Shown here: positions 24,572 through 33,036 of the stretch, piece after piece
How positions within the stretch are numbered: position 1 is the first letter of the stretch
Layout: every line of letters starts with the position of its first letter
Source: UBA285 sp049970695
GTDB taxonomy: Archaea > Thermoproteota > Thermoprotei_A > Sulfolobales > Desulfurococcaceae
NCBI GenBank assembly: GCA_049970695.1
Contig: JBMFML010000008.1
Coordinates: forward strand, 1-53,162
Direction: 5' to 3'
DNA: 53,162 bases
Notes under the pieces: generated by a model
Told to the model about the DNA's origin: nothing
What the model saw: the letters and a program-made list of their open reading frames with translations, nothing else
Databases searched by the model: none
Position numbers and translations under genes: made by a program

Positions 24572-27500
24572 CTCCTCGCCGAGCAGACCTATAGCTTTGA
24601 TTTCTGCGAGTAATTCTAGCAGAGCATCGTATCCTGTGATTTTACCAGAGACTATTAGGTCTATTGTGGTCTCCATCTTCCTGGTCAACTCAATCGACAC
24701 TAACTCCGGGTAGTTTGTCTTGAGAAACTCGTACACCGCTATGCCTCTCTTTGTTGGCACGAGTTTTTTGAGTATGCGGCTTTCAACAACGTAGCCGTGC
24801 CTCTTTATGGTCTCAATAGTCTTGGCATAAGTGCTGGGCCGCCCAATGCCATATTTCTTCATTAGCATTACAACATCGCCTTCCCTATAGAGAGGCGTTT
24901 TACTCGAGTTTTTCAAAGTCAGGGAGCGAATAGCAGCAGTAAAGGTATCCAGGTCCGCGATTTGCGGATACGTCTTCACATTCGTAATAACATTAAACCC
25001 TTCTTCCAGGATGTTCAAATAGAGCGAGACCTTGGCGATTTCTATATTCGAAACCAATACTCTGTAGATAGCCCTAAGAGCTTTGAAAGACCTCATCTGG
25101 CTTGCAATAAATCTTTTGAAAATCATATCGTACAGCTTCAAGTGCTTACTGGTAATTGGTATTGCAACATCGAGCACCCCCTCGTCTATAGCTTTAAGTA
25201 AGTCTTCCGAGTCCAGGGGGTAAACAGGTCTAATAGCCTCGTGGGATCCCGGCTCACCCCAGTGGCTTGGCTTAAATAGCCTTAAGTAACCTTTAGTACC
25301 CAAGTACTCGCGAGCCACGGAAATACCTGCATCACTTACGTAAGTGCAGTCTGTTCTATGATATGTTATTAGGCCTGCTTCAAAGAGCTCTTGAAGAATT
25401 CTCATGGCCTCGGCAGCTCCAAAACCCTTTCTAGACGCGTCAAAAAGGATTTCATCGGTTGTGTAGGGGGGCTTTGGCGAGATTTGCTCTACCATCTCAG
25501 ACTCCTTGAAGAACACTACCTGCTTAGCGCCTCTCAGCACGTCTAGTAAGCCTTTATTTGATTCTTCAATGCATGCCGAGATAGAGAGTTCGAGAGGCCC
25601 CCCAATTTCTATAATTACCTTCCTGCACCTATTTGCAAGGTATTCCCTGTAGCGGTCTATTATTAGCCCGAGAACTGGCGTCTGAACTCGCCCGGCTCCC
25701 AGGTACTTCTTGCCATAAACCAACTGCAACTTTTTGCTGAGACTAAACCCAATGAGCCTATCAAGCACCCTTCTATATATTTCGGCCTCAACAAGCCTTA
25801 GGTCTAGATCCCTTGCTCTGTTAATTCCTTTCAAAAACTCACTCAGGGTTATTTCATGTAGTTCAACTCTCTTTACGCGGCCATTTAATGCGCTAATACA
25901 ATTGTACACGTCGTAGGCTATTTTTTCGCCCTCGATATCAGGGTCTGTGGCCACGTAAACTTCGTCTACTTCTAGTGCAAGCTTCTGTAAGACGCTGATA
26001 ATGGCTTTAGAGTCGAAGTAGAAGCGGCTCCCGCACCTTGGGCAGGTATCGAGGTCTGTGAACTGAGCCCCGCAAATTCTGCACTTCTTTAGGGTCACGT
26101 AAACCGGGTTAATACTGCCCTGGTTAAAGTAGACACCGTAAAGTCCTTTATCAGCAGTCGTTAAGTCATATATGTGTCCACGAGTAGCAACAATGTTAAA
26201 CTCTACTACCTCTTCACCTATTTTTGCGGGAATAGAGTAGACCTTCACGCCTCCAATTTTCCTAGAAGTAGGCTTTCCAAAAAACCTCGCTATAGTCTTG
26301 GCCTTTGTAGGGGACTCTACAACAACGAGAACAGATTTGTGGTTTAAGCCACGACGGCTTTCATTGTTCCTACTTTCCTGAATCATGCTTATTTCCGCGT
26401 CGAGATCCACTCTATCCAGCTCTGTGATTGAAAACTCCTTAGCAAACCAGCGCATTCTGGCTTCCAGGGATTTTACGAGGTTTGAAAGGGCTTTGAACTC
26501 TACTATAATGGCGAGTCCGTGAGTCATTCTATTACCGAGGAACCTGCTAACTCTTCCAGAGGCCTGAATATAAGTCATGACGTCGGGCACGAGTGCTACG
26601 TACCTGCCACTGAAATCCCGCACGAGTGTTATAGTACCCACGTTAAAAACGCCGTGTTGGTCAAGTAAGGCTTTAGTGCTACTTAGTACAACATTATAGA
26701 CCTCCCTCACCTCGCTTAAGATTGACATTAGCTTCTGAGAACCTGCCAGGGCTTCTTGAGGTATTTTGCCTATTAAGCAGTACTTCAGAAGCCTCTTCTC
26801 AGCAGGTGTCAGCTCTAGAGACTTCTTCCTAATTTTAACAGCGGCGTCTCTAAAACCATGGTTCCCCGTCTTTGAGTAGAGCTCCAGCAGCGTTCTAGCC
26901 ATGAAGTTCATGTTTGCTAGAAAAGCTTCGAGGGGTATTGATATGAGGGGCACTCCGAGGAAAATGGCGTATCGTGCGTGTTTTGGCGCGTCAATGCCCC
27001 TTACGCTTGAGCCGTAATAGGCTGCTGTGCCAATTAGCACGTCAAGCCTTCCATCTACGAATTTAGCGACGTCCTTTGCGCCTGCTCTGCCCACACTAAA
27101 ACCACGCTTTTCCAGTTCGCTTGCAACGAGCTCAACAACCCTGTTAATGTCTTCTCTGAGTGGGTGGTGCGGTGAAATGTAGATTATGCAGCCCTTACCA
27201 ATTTTGAAAATAAGTGAGCTGACTTGTTGAGCCATTTCTCTGGGATCTGCGACTAGTAGATAGCTGTCAGTTACGTCGCGTCCGTATATTGCTATACCCG
27301 CTACATCTATTCTTAGGAGATCCCTGAGAAGCCTGCCCGCCGAACCGCGAGCTCTACCGGTAGCTGATGCTACGATCAACTGCCTCCTACTAATTGAAGA
27401 TAGCTCCTTCTCTAGCTCTATATCTATGCTCACATATTCCTTGACGAGCTCTTCTATGGGCTTACCCAACGCCTTGCCAGCGAGTATCTTCCAGAGGAGG

Positions 27501-28138
27501 TTGACTCTCTTTTTGGCCAACTCGATTGCCTTTTCGGTATAGCCGAGAAGCTTGAGTAAGCTGTACACACTTTTCTCGCTCTTTATGAGGCTATCTACGT
27601 CATCTACAATTATAACGTCTACATGGCATCGAGACAGGGAGTCAAACCTTTTCAGCACAAAGTTACTAGTTACGACCAAGATGTCAAAATCGCAGGCGCT
27701 TACTTGCTCTAGTACTTCGTAACGTTTTTTCGCGCCCATGTTGGAGGAGTAGTAGACTATTCTAACGTTGCCGAGCTCTAGGTTCCTTAAGTAGCTGAGC
27801 ATCCTGTTGTAAGTCTGCTCTTGCAGGGGCCTCGTTGGAGCAATATAAAGGATCTTTTTACCCCTTCCTGCCGCATATAAGGCGTAAACCACGAGCAAAG
27901 TCGTTTTACCAAGGCCCGTAGGCGCTGTCAAAACCACATTATCGCCTTGTAAAAGCCGCTTAAGCCAAGTCCTCTGAGCGCCCCAGGGTTTAAACCCACA
28001 CGTAGCTTTCTCGAAAAAAGCCTCAAATTCGCGCTCACTAGATCTAAGCGCTTCAACGTGGGGTATAACATCGGCCTTAGCTAAGCCGTGCTGATGACCG
28101 TGGAGAGTATCCTCGTATATCGGCACAATAGTGCTCAA
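24503..28138 (-). CDS. rgy: Reverse gyrase
   Basis: It introduces positive supercoils and marks hyperthermophiles. The N-terminal helicase-like half has Walker A TAPTGLGKTT (about 71-80), IIVDDVDSL and a late GRVSRFLG motif. The topoisomerase IA half starts at LVVVESPTKAKTIARFFG (Toprim), has a zinc knuckle CRICG...CPRCG, the DPDIEGEK acidic cluster and the active-site Tyr in GLITYHRTD. At 1211 residues it is complete and not split. The usual N-terminal four-cysteine zinc finger is absent. In-frame sequence upstream of the TTG start reaches a stop after only 14 codons. Confidence 0.97.
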   Translation of the reverse strand: MSTIVPIYEDTLHGHQHGLAKADVIPHVEALRSSEREFEAFFEKATCGFKPWGAQRTWLKRLLQGDNVVLTAPTGLGKTTLLVVYALYAAGRGKKILYIAPTRPLQEQTYNRMLSYLRNLELGNVRIVYYSSNMGAKKRYEVLEQVSACDFDILVVTSNFVLKRFDSLSRCHVDVIIVDDVDSLIKSEKSVYSLLKLLGYTEKAIELAKKRVNLLWKILAGKALGKPIEELVKEYVSIDIELEKELSSISRRQLIVASATGRARGSAGRLLRDLLRIDVAGIAIYGRDVTDSYLLVADPREMAQQVSSLIFKIGKGCIIYISPHHPLREDINRVVELVASELEKRGFSVGRAGAKDVAKFVDGRLDVLIGTAAYYGSSVRGIDAPKHARYAIFLGVPLISIPLEAFLANMNFMARTLLELYSKTGNHGFRDAAVKIRKKSLELTPAEKRLLKYCLIGKIPQEALAGSQKLMSILSEVREVYNVVLSSTKALLDQHGVFNVGTITLVRDFSGRYVALVPDVMTYIQASGRVSRFLGNRMTHGLAIIVEFKALSNLVKSLEARMRWFAKEFSITELDRVDLDAEISMIQESRNNESRRGLNHKSVLVVVESPTKAKTIARFFGKPTSRKIGGVKVYSIPAKIGEEVVEFNIVATRGHIYDLTTADKGLYGVYFNQGSINPVYVTLKKCRICGAQFTDLDTCPRCGSRFYFDSKAIISVLQKLALEVDEVYVATDPDIEGEKIAYDVYNCISALNGRVKRVELHEITLSEFLKGINRARDLDLRLVEAEIYRRVLDRLIGFSLSKKLQLVYGKKYLGAGRVQTPVLGLIIDRYREYLANRCRKVIIEIGGPLELSISACIEESNKGLLDVLRGAKQVVFFKESEMVEQISPKPPYTTDEILFDASRKGFGAAEAMRILQELFEAGLITYHRTDCTYVSDAGISVAREYLGTKGYLRLFKPSHWGEPGSHEAIRPVYPLDSEDLLKAIDEGVLDVAIPITSKHLKLYDMIFKRFIASQMRSFKALRAIYRVLVSNIEIAKVSLYLNILEEGFNVITNVKTYPQIADLDTFTAAIRSLTLKNSSKTPLYREGDVVMLMKKYGIGRPSTYAKTIETIKRHGYVVESRILKKLVPTKRGIAVYEFLKTNYPELVSIELTRKMETTIDLIVSGKITGYDALLELLAEIKAIGLLGEELPSLNLYQYIGPYSTFYRATAN

Positions 28139-28288
28139 TACGAGCCCTGCTGAGTAATGCCCAAGTATTATGAGCTTTTAAGTCACGAGCCCCGGTATTA
28201 TGGGCTTTGACCAGGGAAAAGTTTTTAAGCGCTGCCCTTAATCTACATGGTTTGAAGCATACAACAACGCTATAGCAAGGGATCGAAA
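28139..28288. promoter_or_regulatory. Shared promoter region between reverse gyrase and alba, with tandem repeat
   Basis: The 150 bases separate two divergent chromatin genes. Two imperfect direct copies lie about 31 bases apart: AGTATTATGAGCTTT (from 28165) and GGTATTATGGGCTTT (from 28195). They lie nearer reverse gyrase and could be a regulator's operator. Toward alba an A-rich AAAAGTTTTTAAGC provides BRE/TATA-like sequence. The alba start is a GTG. Confidence 0.5.
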
Positions 28289-28579
28289 GTGTCACAAGTA
28301 CAAGCTCCAAACACCGTACTAGTAGGAAAGAAGCAAGTAATGAACTACGTAATAGCAATATTGACGCTAGTACACCAGGGAGTAAAGGAGATATATGTCA
28401 AAGCTAGGGGCAGGGCGATAAGCAAGGCGGTAGACGCTGTAGAAATCGTCAGAAACAGGTTCCTACCAGGCAAGGTTGAAATAGAAAAGATAGACATTGG
28501 CAGCCAAACGCTCACTAACCCGCAAGGCAGAGAGGCCAGAGTCAGCATAATTGAAATAAAGCTAAAAATTAAGGAGTAA
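28289..28579 (+). CDS. alba: Alba chromatin protein (Alba1-like)
   Basis: The 96-residue protein opens with a short flexible stretch and then TVLVGKKQVMNYVIAILTL, with the lysine pair K14/K15 that faces DNA and is acetylated in Sulfolobus. It continues KARGRAISKAVDAVEIVRNRFLPG. Phe58 matches the conserved dimer-dimer phenylalanine of Alba1. Divergent from reverse gyrase, it is followed 70 bases later by an orphan gene on the same strand. Confidence 0.95.
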   Translation: MSQVQAPNTVLVGKKQVMNYVIAILTLVHQGVKEIYVKARGRAISKAVDAVEIVRNRFLPGKVEIEKIDIGSQTLTNPQGREARVSIIEIKLKIKE

Positions 28580-28610
28580 CAAGGTGATACACACCTATAG
28601 GCCACAAAAA

Positions 28611-28625
28611 GCTTTTTTCAAAAAG
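28611..28625 (+). terminator. T-rich palindrome after alba, possible terminator
   Basis: GCTTTTTTCAAAAAG begins 31 bases after the alba stop. The T-run matches the known archaeal preference for U-rich termination signals. The next gene starts 25 bases further, so read-through into it remains possible. Confidence 0.35.
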
Positions 28626-28649
28626 AAACATCACCCGTAGAGTTGCTGC

Positions 28650-29357
28650 ATGCCGCGAATAAAACCGGGTACTCTAGTCCTCGAAATACCCCCCGAGAAA
28701 TACGCCACGAAAGTACTTGAAGTACTAGAACTAGTTCAAGCGCGCGGAGTAGAGCAAGTGGGCTTCTTACTAGAACCCACAGTAATAGATACCGAGGAGT
28801 CTGGAAGAACGTTATCGGTAGCCGTAGGGCCCCTATCACTCATCATAGAGGGCCTTAATCCGGAAGCTTTGAGCGATGCCTGTAAATTCAAGTCCGAGTG
28901 CAGGCTCTACGTGTCTTTAAAAGACTGTTGGGCCAGTTTTGCCATAGTGCCTACGAGTATTGTAATTGCCGCGTTGAAAACTCTGCGCAGCATGCCCGAA
29001 GAGTACGAACTCGATGAGGTAGCCATCAAGTTTGTTAAGCAACAAGAATGCAAAAACCCCGTGATAATCGACAGCCTATCAGTTAAGTACCCTCCAAGAG
29101 TTCACAAGCCCCTTGAAGACAAGAGCTGGCATGCAGCAAGACTTGTCAACACCCTTAAAGGCCTCCCGGGCATTCCTCTCGCTATTTGCATAGAAGACTC
29201 CGAAGTCAGAGTTACTGCGTGGGTGCTTGCAAGAGGAGACAAGTACGAGGTGCACATCGAAGCTTCAAGGAATAGATTAGAGCACCCGGTCTATACCCAA
29301 GTACTACTAGATGTGCTGATACACACATACTCAAGAAAGGGCACGGCTGTAAATTAA
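28650..29357 (+). CDS. Hypothetical protein, 235 aa
   Basis: I do not recognise this family. The protein is mixed alpha/beta, acidic, without membrane segments. Four scattered cysteines (KFKSEC, KDCW, QQEC, AICIED) do not form pairs typical of zinc ribbons. The opening TLVLEIPPEKYATKVLEVLELV and the repeated strand-helix units could suggest two related halves. It is adjacent to alba and in the same direction. Confidence 0.75.
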   Translation: MPRIKPGTLVLEIPPEKYATKVLEVLELVQARGVEQVGFLLEPTVIDTEESGRTLSVAVGPLSLIIEGLNPEALSDACKFKSECRLYVSLKDCWASFAIVPTSIVIAALKTLRSMPEEYELDEVAIKFVKQQECKNPVIIDSLSVKYPPRVHKPLEDKSWHAARLVNTLKGLPGIPLAICIEDSEVRVTAWVLARGDKYEVHIEASRNRLEHPVYTQVLLDVLIHTYSRKGTAVN

Positions 29358-29436
29358 AGCTGAGTTAAGTTAACCGGGTTTTGAAATTTGAAAGATTCGC
29401 TTCTAAAGACAACCAATAATGTGGCTAGAGTAGCCG

Positions 29437-31110
29437 CTATCCAAGCTCGTCAAGGTCCATCGTCCTTCTTCTAGCAGCTTGATATACTTCAAATGTCCGC
29501 TTCGCTACTATCTCGTACAGTATGGCCTTCTGGCCTCCGGGTTTGGGCCTCAGCAGCCTTCCTAGTCTCTGCACAAACTGCCGCTTCGATCCTGTTCCGG
29601 ATACTATAATGCCTACGTTGGCATCTGGGATGTCTATCCCTTCGTCTCCAACAGTAGTGACGACAAGAATTCCTCTGCGCAAGTTCTTAAATTCCTCGAG
29701 GATCCTTTTCCTCTCTTGCTCTGCCACCTCACCCGTGAGCAAGTAACCACCGGTTTCTCTGGCTATTCTTTCAGCCTGATCAACGTACTGCGTGAATACT
29801 ATAACCTTATTGCCATTCTCATACTCCCTTAGAGCCAGCTCGATTGCTTTACTAGTCTTAGCACGTGACTGCGCAACCAACATTCTCAAGCTACTGTAGA
29901 GCTTCAGGATTTCCATGGCAATGGTGTTGCCTCTGCGAGCCTCCTCTAGTAATCGTTTGAAGCGCTCTCGAGCATTAGTAATACTTCTCACGTTTTCTGG
30001 CAGCATCTTAACTAGTTCTTCAATTCTCTTCCTTAACTTGATGTATTCCATTCGCTCGTCAAGAGCGAGTTCTACTTTAACAGTTCTCACTTCATAAGGT
30101 GCTAAATAGCCTTGCTCTACTAGCTCACTAGGAGTCTTGTAGTAGACTACGCCACCTAATAGAGGGAACAGCTCGTGGTGCTTTCCATCTTCGCGATCGG
30201 GCGTTGCGGAAAGACCCATTTTGAATCGGGCGAGGTTGTGGTATGCTATATACTTAAATTTGTCGGCTGGGAGATGATGAACTTCGTCAACTACTATCAT
30301 GTCGAAGTGAGGGGCTAAGAGGCCCATGTTTCTAAACGCGCTTTGGTATGTTGAGATAGTAATTGGCGCCAGCTTCTTTTCATCGCTGTGGAACAAGCCA
30401 ATCATGCTCGAAGGTATGGTAGTGTATTTAAGTATAAAATCACGCCACTGGTAAACCTGCTCCTTTGTATAGGCTACTATTAAGGTTTTTACAGAGGTTT
30501 CAACAATGGCTGCAACGGCTATGAGGCTCTTTCCCGAGCCTGTAGGCAGAGCTATTATGCCAGAGCCCCTGTTCTCGAGCCACTTTGAGAGGGCCTCCTT
30601 CTGGTAAGGCCTTAACTCAACTTTCTGCAGAGTAGGCTTAATGGCAAGGGGCTTTTCTGCTACCAGCTTTTGGGGGTCTTCAACGGTTATTCCGAGGCCT
30701 TTCAAGTACTTAACCACCTCGCGCGCCTTGTAAGGTGCTATTTCCATTTCAACAGCTTCGCCGAGCTCCCTGACTGCTCCGCAAACAAGTTTTTCGAGCT
30801 CTCTTCTTAGTGCAGCATAAATGCTCCTCGGCATTTCGAGCAAGACAAGGCTTCTAGAGCTATCCCACTTAATAGTAGCACTAGCCAGCGAGTATTCTTT
30901 TTCGAGTTCTTTGAGAGAGCCCTCCACTTCCAGACCGAGGTCTTCAATTAAGTTCAACACGTCACCGAGAAAATAACCGTTTTTAATAGCTTTTGAAATG
31001 TTAAACACAAACTTTTTGTACCCGTTCTCGTAGCCCATGTAGTCGGCTATTTTGAGTATTTCTTGGAACTCCTCGTCTTCGAGCCATTTCTTAGTTTTGA
31101 AGACTACCAT
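29437..31110 (-). CDS. xpb: XPB/Rad25-like DNA helicase
   Basis: This SF2 helicase has Walker A IALPTGSGKSLIAV (about 185-198), the DEVHH box, SATPDRED, and a C-terminal motor with VIVSGTGSKRQFVQRLGRLLRP. RED-type text ATPDREDGKHHELFPLLGG is typical of XPB. At 557 residues it has a longer N-terminus than the common 450-residue archaeal XPB. Archaeal XPB usually pairs with the Bax1 nuclease. Here the preceding gene, two bases upstream, encodes an unrelated 139-residue protein. Confidence 0.9.
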   Translation of the reverse strand: MVVFKTKKWLEDEEFQEILKIADYMGYENGYKKFVFNISKAIKNGYFLGDVLNLIEDLGLEVEGSLKELEKEYSLASATIKWDSSRSLVLLEMPRSIYAALRRELEKLVCGAVRELGEAVEMEIAPYKAREVVKYLKGLGITVEDPQKLVAEKPLAIKPTLQKVELRPYQKEALSKWLENRGSGIIALPTGSGKSLIAVAAIVETSVKTLIVAYTKEQVYQWRDFILKYTTIPSSMIGLFHSDEKKLAPITISTYQSAFRNMGLLAPHFDMIVVDEVHHLPADKFKYIAYHNLARFKMGLSATPDREDGKHHELFPLLGGVVYYKTPSELVEQGYLAPYEVRTVKVELALDERMEYIKLRKRIEELVKMLPENVRSITNARERFKRLLEEARRGNTIAMEILKLYSSLRMLVAQSRAKTSKAIELALREYENGNKVIVFTQYVDQAERIARETGGYLLTGEVAEQERKRILEEFKNLRRGILVVTTVGDEGIDIPDANVGIIVSGTGSKRQFVQRLGRLLRPKPGGQKAILYEIVAKRTFEVYQAARRRTMDLDELG

Positions 31111-31112
31111 CG

Positions 31113-31532
31113 CTAATCCCCGTAGAAGTATTCCAACTCGCTGCGGTCTACTGGAGTGTAGCTACTCCACGTGACTTGGGAGCCTCTGCACATGACATAA
31201 CATACCCCAACAGCATATTGAGGCCTTATAAAGAAGAACACCCGAGGCCCCTCTTTGATAATAGTGTCTGAGTGCTTGAAAAGGAGCAGCACCTCGTTAC
31301 CCACTTCCATAGAGTGGGGCACCTCAAAGACTACCCCTACAAGACTCAGAGCGCAATCGCCACGAGCACTAGCCTCCACGTAGAGGTACGCGTGCAACAC
31401 CACCTCGTTGCAGTAACCAGAGACTTTAACGTACTCAAACTCGCCTGAGCACAGTTCACCTACGAGGTCACGAGAAGTAAAGAACCCTTCTATACTTAGC
31501 TTTTGAACACTGCTTTCGGAAATTAACCTCAT
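31113..31532 (-). CDS. Hypothetical protein co-transcribed with XPB helicase
   Basis: I do not recognise it. The 139 residues are rich in beta strands (FEYVKVSGYCNEVVLHAYLYVE, NEVLLLFKHSD, RVFFFIRPQYAVGVCYVMC) and could form an OB-fold-like barrel, but I see no signature. It holds five cysteines. It ends two bases before the XPB start, so the two are translated from one message. It is much too short and lacks the motifs of the Bax1 nuclease. Confidence 0.75.
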   Translation of the reverse strand: MRLISESSVQKLSIEGFFTSRDLVGELCSGEFEYVKVSGYCNEVVLHAYLYVEASARGDCALSLVGVVFEVPHSMEVGNEVLLLFKHSDTIIKEGPRVFFFIRPQYAVGVCYVMCRGSQVTWSSYTPVDRSELEYFYGD

Positions 31533-31570
31533 TTTTAAGCCCCGGCCATTTCTGTGGATTTTTCCAAGGG

Positions 31571-31596
31571 GAAGTACTGCTTTATAGTAGTACTTC
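31571..31596. promoter_or_regulatory. Palindrome enclosing a TATA box, likely operator
   Basis: GAAGTACTGC, TTTATA, GTAGTACTTC: two 10-base arms with one mismatch enclose the TATA-like hexamer. On the minus strand the centre reads CTATAAAGC, a better TATA box, placed to serve the XPB operon start at 31532 with a short leader. On the plus strand it lies about 30 bases before a 36-codon frame at 31614. A dimeric regulator bound here would exclude TBP. Confidence 0.6.
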
Positions 31597-31613
31597 TCGT
31601 AGGGTTCTTCGAG

Positions 31614-31724
31614 GTGACGAAATCAAGCACTTTTGAACTTGCTGAAGAGCTGGAATTGGGCAGCTCGCCGCGTGGGTTTTTCATCAACACGTCGGCACTT
31701 AAAACCTCGCTCATCGCCCTTTAA
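31614..31724 (+). CDS. Possible small ORF, 36 aa, behind palindromic promoter
   Basis: A GTG frame preceded by CGAG, with a TATA-like box about 30 bases upstream, encodes 36 residues (middle part FELAEELELGSSPRGFFINT). It ends 38 bases before the HTH-phosphoribosyltransferase gene. I know no homologue. It may be a real micropeptide, a leader, or chance. Confidence 0.3.
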   Translation: MTKSSTFELAEELELGSSPRGFFINTSALKTSLIAL

Positions 31725-31762
31725 GTATTTTAAATACTCATTTTAATAAGTCTTAGTGCTAG

Positions 31763-32581
31763 TTGGTGGGCCACTTGTTTTCAAGAAGTAAGCGAATTTT
31801 GCTACTCAAGAAGTCGTCTTCGAAGGAAGTCGAGGCCTTTGTCGAGAAGCTAGTTAAAGCGTATGGACATAGTAAAGCAGATAGAACAAAGCTAAGGCTT
31901 TTAGCAAGTGAAGTACTGCGGCATCTCAAACCAGTGCTCTCTTACAGAGATATTTCGGTAATAACCGGGTTACCGGAGTCTGTTTTATGCAGGTACGTTA
32001 AGGGGTCTATTATACCCAGCTTTGAGCAGGCAGCAAAGATACTTGCAAAGGTCTCCTTATCTATAGACCTGGGCTCTATACTAAGAGACCTCGTCGAGAG
32101 AGACAAGAGTCCCGTAATCGACTTACTGCGCGTTTTAAAAGACCCATATATCGTTAGGCTCCTCTCGATCCTGATAATGCTGGATATAGTTGATAAGGAC
32201 GTAACGAAAATAGTCGCGACAGCTGAATCGGTGCTTCCAGTTGCAACAATGCTGTCTATGGAATTCAGGGCTCCAATACTACTTGTTAAGAGAAAGAGCT
32301 ATCCAGGCGTACAATACTACAGCGTATCTGTAATGAAGAGTCCCAGAGATGTGGAAACGCTCTACTTAGACAGGGACTTGATTAGCCGCAAAGACAGAGT
32401 CCTAGTACTAGCTGATGTTGTTTACACGGGCAAAACGCTCGAATCAGTACTACAAATGCTTGCCAAGAGCAAGGCCGAAATAGCCGACATCATTGCAATT
32501 TTAGGACTTGGTATACAGTGGAAAGAGAGACTTCAGCCTTACAACGTCAAAGTGCTAACAATAGTGCCATTTGAAATGTAG
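31763..32581 (+). CDS. HTH-phosphoribosyltransferase transcriptional regulator (GfcR/PyrE-like)
   Basis: The N-terminal part (about 35-100) holds a Cro-like helix-turn-helix: LSYRDISVITGLPESVLCRYVKGSIIPSFEQAAKI. The C-terminal half is a type I phosphoribosyltransferase domain with the PRPP loop VLVLADVVYTGKTLESVL and a flexible SYPGVQYYSVS region. In haloarchaea similar fusions (GfcR) sense sugar or nucleotide metabolites. Here the PRPP motif has Asp-Val where enzymes have Asp-Asp, suggesting ligand sensing rather than catalysis. It is followed by an AbrB-ACT regulator. Confidence 0.82.
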   Translation: MVGHLFSRSKRILLLKKSSSKEVEAFVEKLVKAYGHSKADRTKLRLLASEVLRHLKPVLSYRDISVITGLPESVLCRYVKGSIIPSFEQAAKILAKVSLSIDLGSILRDLVERDKSPVIDLLRVLKDPYIVRLLSILIMLDIVDKDVTKIVATAESVLPVATMLSMEFRAPILLVKRKSYPGVQYYSVSVMKSPRDVETLYLDRDLISRKDRVLVLADVVYTGKTLESVLQMLAKSKAEIADIIAILGLGIQWKERLQPYNVKVLTIVPFEM

Positions 32582-32627
32582 TCACGGTATTAAGGGGGCT
32601 TATAGTTAAGTCAATTGGTGAGCACCA

Positions 32628-33035
32628 ATGTCTATTGAAGAGACGGTCAAGGTCGACTCAAAAGGTAGAGTAACCATTCCAGCAGCTATTAGAGAGCTTT
32701 TCGATATAAGAGAAGGCATGTACTTGCTAATGGTTGCAGACAGGAATCACAGAGAAATAAAGCTGATTCCTCTGCCAATAACAGCAAAGCTCGTAAAGCT
32801 CAGAATAATCGTTGAAGATAGAATAGGCGTGTTAGCCGAGCTAACGAACACTCTTGCTAGCCATGGTATCGACATAGTTTCTACGAAGTGCATAGTGCTT
32901 AAGCGCGAAGAGCTCGGAGAGTGCGAAATGATAGTTGATATAAGCAAGAGTGACTTAACAGAACCAAGCCAGGTTGAAAACGCGCTTAAACTACTGGAAC
33001 CGGTTAAAAACGTTGAAGCAGTAAAGATAGCTTAG
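32628..33035 (+). CDS. AbrB-type DNA-binding domain fused to ACT domain
   Basis: Residues 1-50 are a swapped-hairpin AbrB/MazE fold (VKVDSKGRVTIPAAIRELFDIREGMYLLM). Residues 60-135 are an ACT domain (LRIIVEDRIGVLAELTNTLASHGIDIVSTKC), which usually binds an amino acid. The protein therefore looks like a one-component amino-acid-responsive regulator. A TATA-like GCTTATAG lies about 25-30 bases upstream. It abuts the DUF72 gene, one base apart. Confidence 0.9.
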   Translation: MSIEETVKVDSKGRVTIPAAIRELFDIREGMYLLMVADRNHREIKLIPLPITAKLVKLRIIVEDRIGVLAELTNTLASHGIDIVSTKCIVLKREELGECEMIVDISKSDLTEPSQVENALKLLEPVKNVEAVKIA

Positions 33036-33036
33036 G

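Noticed and set aside
28077..28358. 93-codon minus-strand frame over the reverse gyrase/alba promoter
   Set aside because: Its internal repeat of KAHNT is produced by the tandem DNA element, and it overlaps both neighbouring genes.
31600..31700. C/D-box sRNA on either strand in the gap before the HTH-phosphoribosyltransferase gene
   Set aside because: GTGACGA and CTGA occur on the plus strand and TTGATGA on the minus strand, but spacing is wrong and a matching second box is missing in each case.
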